Shown here: positions 57,211 to 64,000 of the stretch, piece after piece
Numbering within the stretch: position 1 is the stretch's first letter
How the letters are laid out: the number at the start of each line of letters is the position of its first letter
NCBI GenBank assembly: GCA_030770535.1
Contig: JASVEC010000002.1
Coordinates: forward strand, 992,001 to 1,056,000
Direction: 5' to 3'
DNA from: Batkoa obscura
Taxonomy: Eukaryota > Entomophthoromycota > Entomophthoromycetes > Entomophthorales > Batkoaceae
DNA length: 64,000 nucleotides
The notes under the pieces: model-generated
Told to the model about the DNA's origin: nothing
The model's database searches: none
The model's input: the letters and a program-made list of their open reading frames with translations, nothing else
Made by a program: the position numbers and the translations under genes

Positions 57211-59153
57211 ATGTTTAGCTTAATTTTAATATTGAATTATATATTTGTCATACTTTTGACTTATTATATTTATAATGTAATTTACTAATTATGTTTACTT
57301 ATTTAATTCTAATTTATATCTTTGAAGATCATATATAACATATGTTTTAGTCCATTGAAAAATGTACCTGGTCCATTAATCAATCTAATTTTTCCATTTA
57401 TACATAACCTTTATCTAATAAATGGTACCTTCCCAGAGTATGCTCTAAATATGCATAGTAAGTACGGAAGTGCAGTGAGAATAAGTAGGTATTTGTAACC
57501 CATCTGACTATTTTGATAATTAATAAATAAAACTAGGCTGGAGTGAAGTATCCTTTTCTTCAGATTCAGCACTAAAGGAGATTTATTCAACCTATGCTTA
57601 CAAAAAAGATCAAGTCTATGATATGTATAAAATAACAGGAGAAAGCACTTTTAGCACAAGGTAATAAATATAAAATATCAACTAACTGTTATTAACATTT
57701 GTTAGGAATAAGGATTTACATCGTCAAAGAGTAATATTATACATGATCTTCAAGATAATGACTAACAGTTAGAAAAAAATCATTGCTCCATCTTTCTCCT
57801 GTAAAGTAATGCAAAGTGCCGAGTATCTAGTTAAAAAGAATGTAGATACTTTTGTAAATAAATTGGATATTTTTGCAACCAAAGAACAAACATTCGATCT
57901 TGGTCTCTACTTTCATTATTTCGCCTTTGTAAGCTATTCTATAAAATGGTCATATTTGTATTAATACAATTATCAGGATGTAATTGGAGACTTGGTATTT
58001 GGGAAATCATTTAATATGTTGAGGGACGGCTATCATCCAATAGTAAAATGGATACATGATATTTCAAGTTACAATCTTGTGGTATGATCTACTTTTCTTT
58101 TTTTAGCTATAATATTTAGACGATACTAGGTATTCATGTTTCCATTTATGAAATATTATCAATTTGATGGCATTAAAAAACTATATGAGGTATTGATTAT
58201 TAAAAGTTTAAATTGAACTCATCTAATTAAGCTTAGTTTTCATATGAGGCAATAAAAGATGCTAGAAATAATCCAGAAAGAACTAGTACCTTGAGTACTT
58301 TAATTAAAGCAATGGACTCAGTTACTGGAAAACACTTAACTGATAAAGAAATAGCTGAAGAATCGATTTTACAAATGTAATTTTAATCATGATTTATTTA
58401 AAAAAAAATTGAAATAAGTATTTTAAAGTGATGCTGGAACCGACACTACCTCGAACTCGCTTTCATGGTAATTCAACATAGTTAACATCCTTAATGTGCT
58501 AATTAATATACCTAGGATATTCTATTTATTAGCTAATAATCCAGAAGTATATGAAAAAGCTAAAGAAGAAATATATACAATATTCCCAGATAAGGATTCA
58601 ATTACTTATATTAAATGTAAATCAGAATGTCATTATCTCAATGCCATAATTCATGAAGGTCTAAGAATCCTACCAGTAGCTGGTGGTACAGCAACAAGAA
58701 TTGTCCCTAAAGGAGGGAGAGTAATTGATGGATATTATATACCAGAAGAGGTAAAGTCAATTACAAAAATAGTCAAACTTAATAATATCTCTTAGGTTAT
58801 TGTTGGAGTGAATATTAACTCTTTACACAATTTACCCTCACTATGGAAAAACCCAGACGCTTTTGATCCTCAAAGATGGTTACAAGATGGGAAATTCAAA
58901 ACTAACCCCAATTTTTCACCCTTTTTAATAGGACCTAGAGCTTGTGTTGGTAGAACGTAAGCTATTGTTAAGAAAGTAACAATAATTATTTATTTTATTT
59001 TTTAGCCTGGCTTGGATGGAACTATACTTAGTTAGTGCGAATTTAATAAGAAACTTCACTTTTAAAAGAAATATTCAAAAAAAAATCAAATCTAGGCATT
59101 TTGATACCACTCAACCCATTGAAGCTATTGAAGTTTCTATAACTAAAAACTGA
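57211..59153 (+). CDS. Cytochrome P450, copy 3
   Basis: Exons: 57211..57276, 57328..57484, 57537..57660, 57706..57730, 57773..57928, 57977..58081, 58130..58189, 58237..58376, 58429..58467, 58516..58750, 58796..58956, 59006..59153; 471 aa. Anchor MFSLILILNYIFVILLTYY, hinge KNVPGP, C-helix LHRQRKK, I-helix DAGTDTTSNS, ExxR HEGLRILP, haem loop FSPFLIGPRACVGR. The acceptor before exon 9 is AAG. The last 29 codons diverge abruptly from copies 1 and 2 just after 59069, where the shared tract ends, and the stop is TGA rather than TAA. Here the first intron contains stops, which shows it must be spliced. Confidence 0.9.
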
Positions 59154-59921
59154 CATGAGTTTTAATAAAAATAATTAATTTAAATTTATTTTATACTAAA
59201 AGTTGTTTAAATTTACACTTTTTCTTTCTTTTCTCACATTGTGAAATAAAGCACTAATTTTAAATTTTTAAATTTTTGAAATGAGAGTTAAAATAAAGCG
59301 TTTATTATGAGTAAATAGCGAAAAGATGAAACTGAAAACAAAACTTTATATATTAATATGAAATTATTGATGTCTATTGTTTTTGTTTGTATCAAACGCG
59401 TTAAAAAATAGTAAAGTATGATTGTTGAAACGAAGGCATTGGAAAATCTTTAATTTGAAGATTTGTAAATCCTATAATCATACTTAAAAGCTTTTGAATG
59501 TTTTAAAACATAGAAAAGTCTGTACTTCATGATATTGCTTTAAGATAATAATACTAAATGTTCTATAAAAAATATGTTATTGTTGATATTTATTTGTTCA
59601 TTTTAATAGCTATAACCGTATAAGAAACTCTGCATAGAAACGATAACCTTTAGTGCTTTTAGAAAAATTATTGTTTTCTACTAGCAATAGGAGTACAAAA
59701 TATAAATATCACCAATCAAACAAGGTAAATGTCATAAAAAGACAAGGATATAAAACTTAATAGCTGATCATATCATGATCAAAGTTTATTCAAGTATACA
59801 AATGTTAAAAAGCATGAAACATGGATTTAATTCTTTTTTAATTTAAGTTTTTGAGTTTTTAAACCTAGTATACATTAGTCAATTATTTATCTATTGTTGT
59901 AAATTTCAATTCCAATGCAAA
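59154..59921. other. Intergenic, unit 3 of the duplicated array
   Basis: Around 59,690-59,780 it aligns with the flank of the relic at 41903 and is an empty site for MITE copy 20. No gene seen. Confidence 0.5.
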
Positions 59922-60515
59922 ATGAATAATTATAGGATTGAAGACTTTTATTCTCAATCAGACTATTGCGACGACGATGATGTTTATGATGATGATATCT
60001 ATAATGATGATGTCAATAATGATTATAATGAAAATGCCCACAACGAAGATCCTTACAATGGGGATGCTTACAATGAAGATTATCACGATGATGGCAACTC
60101 CAGCGATGATGATTATAATGAGAATTCCCACAGCGATAATGACTATAATGAAAGCATTCACAATAATTACAATGAAGATTCTCAAGGTGAAAATTCTCAA
60201 AATGAAGGTGACTACGATGATGATGACTATAATGATAATGGTCATAACGAAGATTCTCAAGATAAATATAAGTATAACAATGAGGGTTATAACAACGAAG
60301 ATTACAGCAGTTATAGGAATAGTGAAGGCATTATAACCAATATTCCAGATAAATATGATCGGGATACTAACCATTATTCTGCACTCCATTGTGAGATTAT
60401 TGATGAATTTAATGAGGATGACTCATATGAAGAGATAGATGGTGTGGCGCAAAAGTGGATGGAAAAAAGGGCTAGAACAAGTGATGAAATCAAGGATAAA
60501 TATAGAATACTATAA
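59922..60515 (+). CDS. Asp/Asn/Tyr-rich acidic protein, 197 aa
   Basis: Single-exon gene. Residues about 14-125 are a degenerate repeat of short units of the type (Y)N(E/D)D(A)(Y/H), almost only Asp, Asn, Glu, Tyr, His and Ser, probably disordered. The C-terminal part is normal in composition: DTNHYSALHCEIIDEFNEDD, then a basic helix VAQKWMEKRARTSDEIKDKY. No signal peptide or membrane segment. The conserved C-terminal helix and N-terminal YSQSDYC motif recur in the relics at 41903 and 48678, so this is the best-kept member of a local family and not a simple-repeat artefact. The two other long frames over this stretch, one per strand, are repeat shadows. Function unknown. Confidence 0.72.
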   Translation: MNNYRIEDFYSQSDYCDDDDVYDDDIYNDDVNNDYNENAHNEDPYNGDAYNEDYHDDGNSSDDDYNENSHSDNDYNESIHNNYNEDSQGENSQNEGDYDDDDYNDNGHNEDSQDKYKYNNEGYNNEDYSSYRNSEGIITNIPDKYDRDTNHYSALHCEIIDEFNEDDSYEEIDGVAQKWMEKRARTSDEIKDKYRIL

Positions 60516-61299
60516 GCTAAGAGGAAATACTATTAACCTACCATGTTTTTAAATAAAGGCAAATTGGGTCCAATTGTTAATTTTATAGCACGTCAACTCA
60601 TTGTTTTGTATCGTTTTTCTTAATTATAAATTCTATTTTCAATAAATCATACTGTTATTCAACTAATGTTTAACAAAATAAAGTAATATCATATGTTCGC
60701 TTTTTATATTGAGATTTTCAAATTTTGTTTAATATTTACAAACTAGTTCATATTTAGACAAAGTATCCACCTTTTATAAATAATATTAACTTTTAAAAAA
60801 TTACTTTATTTTACTTAAAAATAGTAAATATGAAAGAAAAATAGATTGAAAAAAGCACAAAAAAGTTATATGGAAGTTTTTATAGTTAAAGACAACATGA
60901 TTAGGTGAAGCTGCAATTGTATAAATAGCTTAAAACTTCTTAATATTAAATGAATTCAACACTAAGCGTATTGATAATTAAAACAGCAACTCAATAAATT
61001 TTAATGTCCTTAAAACTGGTTATTTAAAATATCAGTGCTACAACAATTTGTTGGTAAAACAAAACTCAAATTAAAAATCATTAGAAAAAGGAATAGTAAA
61101 ATATCCATTAGAATGTTTATTTTGGCATTATTGTTGATTTCTAAATTTTACTTTTCGTAACAAACCAACAAAACAATGAAGTAAGATACCCTCTGGTATT
61201 TCTACTATTATAGCTATCATAGCTATAAATGGATAAGTTTGAAAACTCAGTTAAAATCAAGTATAAAGTTTTTCATTACACTTTTTTTGTCTATTTGCT

Positions 61300-61402
61300 A
61301 TATGGTGATTTTTTTTGGCTTCATCACTTTCTCTATCTTTTAAGCACTATTTAAGTGAAAAAGTTACTAGTAAAATTCTTACACAAAAATACATCCACAT
61401 AT
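61300..61402 (-). mobile_element. Fold-back MITE copy 27
   Basis: ATAT both sides; GGTGATTTTTTTTGGC left; AAATACATCCAC right; core slightly worn. Confidence 0.86.
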
Positions 61403-61564
61403 AATGCAAATAAATACTAGATAAAAAAACACTCTAACATGGAGTTACCAGAATTAAGCAAAAGAGCAAATTTTTTTTGCAACGCTTAGCACTTAATCTG
61501 CAATTTTTACTGGAAATCTAAATTGGACAAAAATTAAAATAAGCTTTTAGACCAATCTAAATAC

Positions 61565-61668
61565 ATTGGGAGTGTTTTTTTTGACTTCATTATTTTTTCC
61601 ATTTTTAAGCGCCATTTAAGCGGGAAAATTGTTAGTAGGATTCTTAAACACAAAAATACATCTCCATT
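61565..61668 (-). mobile_element. Fold-back MITE copy 28
   Basis: ATT next to both ends; GGGAGTGTTTTTTTTGAC left; TAAGCGCCATTTAAGCGGG core; AAATACATCTCC right. Confidence 0.87.
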
Positions 61669-62240
61669 ATTTTCATTTATGATTTTACTCACTTTCATAA
61701 AAACAATATTTAAATTCTGTCATTTGCTTAAAATAAATTTACGCATTTTTATATATAAATGCAAAAGTTCGGCTTTGAATTTACTTTGAAATGTATGAAT
61801 CTTCAAGTAAATAACAAATTTTTACTTAAAAATGGTCACTTCTTTTTAAAGTGCGTAAACTATAACAAAAATAGTGTACTTACTATTATTATTAAAGTAT
61901 CGATTTGTGATGTTTCTCTTTCTTTTTAGCTATTTTTACATTTTTTAAACCTATATGTTGAATAAATACTAGTTAAGTCAATAGTATAAAAAAACATATC
62001 AATATGCTTTAACCGTATTAACTTATACTATTCATAAAATCTTGCTTATTTTTTAATCATAATAGAATCAAAAAAGATAAGCTATTGTATCAGAGAAGAT
62101 AGAGAAAAGAAAAAGACTAGTTAAAAGTGATAAAATTAATCACATTATAGTCAGAAGCAAAATTGAATCCACAAATCATATAAAATGAAATAACTCTTTT
62201 AACTCTCTTTTAGCTTTATTAACTTTATTAAATCTAGTAT

Positions 62241-62738
62241 ATGGACAACCATTATCGTATTCCTGCTGTTTGTTTGAACTTCAGGTACAATATGGGTCGC
62301 TATATTTAATAGTAGATCCTTGATTTATTCTTCAAGCAATCGGAACTCTTATTATAACCAACCAGAGTACAATTATAATGACCTTCATAACCAGGTACAG
62401 TATATAAATACTTCTACCTCTAGTCGAATGCAGTACAGGAGTTCTACCATTGACATCTAATTCCAAGAAAGAAGTGCAGTTATTCAGAATCGATCATACC
62501 ATAATGGTAGGATTGTCGATACTCGAGTAGAGCATAAAGAGCTTGACTACAATTGTATTTTGATAAACTGTATTGAATCTATCGCTTGTCATCAAAGCAA
62601 AAATATAAATAGAGAAGCTGAACTTGAAGTAATTGATATAGGCTTTATATACTGTACTCTTTTAACTCAAACTACTTCACGCGAAAAGATGAATGACTCA
62701 GAATTAACTAAGTTTAAAAAGAAAAGGTCAAATAGTTG
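62241..62738 (+). pseudogene. Probable broken member of the Asp/Asn/Tyr-rich family or orphan gene
   Basis: ATG at 62241 in a context (AATCTAGTAT) like that of the relic at 48678. MDNHYRIPAVCLNF can be spliced across 62286..62336 (51-base GT-AG intron) to a Tyr/Asn-rich segment (SNRNSYYNQPEYNYNDLHNQ). One in-frame TAA follows at 62458..62460. The frame then stays open for 92 codons with normal composition (HKELDYNCILINCIESIACH) and a basic tail KFKKKRSNS to TGA at 62736. Either a single-stop pseudogene or a gene with an intron I could not place. Family membership rests on the start region and composition only. Confidence 0.45.
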
Positions 62739-63861
62739 AACGTAATACGTGGAATAAGTATAGTGTATTATAGAATAGGAGTGAAATTTGTTGAATTAGC
62801 AAGTTCTGCTTCGCAAAATAAAATGTGTTATCTAAATTTACTAATTTCATGATATATTCATTCATTGATTTATGCCCTCCACTACTAAACTAGAAGTTTC
62901 ATTGCTTTTTAAATAAACTATAATGCTATTTAGTTCGCATATTAAGAAAACCGATGCTTTAGTCTCATCTTTTACACTAGTAATGTAATAAAATGAACAC
63001 ATTATCTTGCCTTCTATTCAAGTTCCCCAACCCTCTCTCATTACTATAGCTAGCTTAAACTTCTTTCTATAACTATTGGCAATTATCAAAAGGGCTTTCT
63101 GCCTGTCTTATACAATCCCTTTTCCCTTTTACTAGTGTGTAATTAAATAATTTACAATAAACTCTCCTTCTTTACTTATCAAAATGAAACTGAAACTCGT
63201 GATCCTTATGTCCAGTTCCTTACGAAACCAATCCTCCCCTCCCTCTTATTATCTTGGAATATGACCTTTCTTGCCTCAGTGACCCCTTTAGCTTATCCTT
63301 TACCCCACTTTAATCATCTGTTTAACTCAAATTTAAAATAAATATCAAAAGGTATAGCTTTGTGCTCTCTAAAAAATAAAATTATTACCATTTATTTATT
63401 AATATCAGCTATTACTAGTTTACAAATTTTCTTTAATTTTATAAAAAATACAGGACTTTCAGTTATGTAGCATTTTTAATTTTATTAACCGTTTATTATT
63501 TTATAATTAATGTAGCTGATATACTATAAAATTTTAGTTTACAATATAATAGTCATAGTAAAATTATAATTTAGTTTAATAAGTTTATTTCAAACCCAAT
63601 TTATGAGCTAAAAGCTATTCTTATACTTCTTTATGATGCTTAAGATAAGCCAGCTGTTAAAAAAATTCCTGTTAAATTTGAATAAAATAATAAAATATAT
63701 TTAAATAAAAGAATAAAAAAGATTTATTAAAGTAATATGAATTCAACAAACCACACAATAATATAGATATAATTAAAACTAAGCCCATTATTATGTATAT
63801 TTTCAATTCTCTGTTCTGGTTACATCAATTGAAATTCACTTTAATTCTGTTCATTGTCGTC
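62739..63861. other. Intergenic, no gene seen
   Basis: 1.1 kb near the right edge. Slightly more GC around 63,000-63,320, but no frame or repeat recognised. Confidence 0.5.
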
Positions 63862-64000
63862 TTATTGTATTGAATGACTTTCATTTTCTGCATTACTATT
63901 GGTTTCCATCGTAGCATTCATGTTGGCTTGATCTAATAAAATATTTTCTTCAACACCGTTATTCACTTCATTAGCCTTATTGACTTCATTACCGCTTTCA
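63862..64000 (-). CDS. C-terminal tail of an unknown gene, cut by the window edge
   Basis: Minus-strand frame open from the right edge to TAA at 63864..63862. It reads ESGNEVNKANEVNNGVEENI, then LLDQANMNATMETNSNAENE and SHSIQ. Glu/Asn-rich low-complexity tail, too short to name. The raised GC and stop-free frame make a real gene end plausible. Confidence 0.45.
   Translation of the reverse strand, partial: ESGNEVNKANEVNNGVEENILLDQANMNATMETNSNAENESHSIQ

Larger units (their letters stand above)
60516..62240. other. Intergenic with two MITE copies
   Basis: 1.7 kb with MITE copies at 61300 and 61565 in the same orientation. Nothing else recognised. Confidence 0.6.

Noticed and set aside
59279-59350. 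Possible degenerate MITE copy (ATAGCGAAAAGATGAAAC)
   Set aside because: Lacks both G-run ends and the left arm; similarity limited to an A-rich stretch.
59938-60389. Long overlapping frames on both strands over the acidic gene (Met/Ile-rich and Ile/Val-rich)
   Set aside because: Frame shadows of the GAT/AAT-rich repeat; composition is absurd for a protein and nothing conserved lies in them.
1-64000. Alternative genetic code (TAA as Gln), CRISPR arrays, tRNA and rRNA genes
   Set aside because: Well-supported genes end at TAA and use CAA for Gln. No direct-repeat spacer arrays, cloverleaf with CCA-type context or rRNA-like sequence was recognised by eye; a tRNAscan or covariance search was not possible.

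Overview
The window is about 64 kb of very AT-rich nuclear DNA from a fungus. Genes are split by many short GT-AG introns, mostly 42-65 bases. Where a frame could be followed from start to stop, TAA, TAG and TGA all act as stops, so the standard code applies. Fungal markers are GWT1 (GPI inositol acylation), a fungal-type Sec3, a Pho85-type (PCL) cyclin and the fungal UPF0658 Golgi membrane family. Base composition, intron density and gene mix suggest an early-diverging filamentous lineage such as Entomophthoromycotina. That is inference; no species is claimed.

Layout. Bases 1-24,500 are mostly conserved housekeeping genes: the 3' part of RRP5 (+), a prenylcysteine oxidase-like flavoprotein (-), a UPF0658 Golgi membrane protein (+), EFG1 (-), an orphan secreted protein (+), a two-PH-domain protein (-), SEC3 (-) back to back with GWT1 (+), and a Myb/SANT-like nuclear protein (-). 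A second conserved block at 33.3-36.5 kb holds PSF2 (GINS), a small unrecognised gene and a PCL-type cyclin. All exon models given here were built by hand from splice signals and frame, and each adds up to a whole number of codons.

Accessory regions. At 27.9-33.0 kb, and again in 39-60 kb, there is a family of small secreted Gly/Tyr/Asn-rich proteins. Members have a signal peptide, a conserved dibasic (Kex2-type) site and a conserved C-terminal part ending in AAII or close to it. Six are intact and one is broken. From 40.8 to 60.5 kb a unit [secreted Gly/Tyr/Asn protein (-)] - [Asp/Asn/Tyr-rich protein or its relic (+)] - [cytochrome P450 (+)] recurs at about 7 kb spacing. The three P450 genes have exactly the same twelve exon lengths, and their 3' ends are identical over long tracts including introns, which points to gene conversion. 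The two secreted genes of the array share a similarly near-identical tract.

Repeats. A fold-back miniature inverted-repeat element of about 98 bases occurs 28 times, always between genes, usually flanked by a 4-base direct repeat. One insertion has an empty site in a paralogous copy. Three copies of a TG...CA element of about 460 bases look like solo LTRs with 4-base target duplications. The rest of the intergenic DNA is AT-rich with a few simple repeats.
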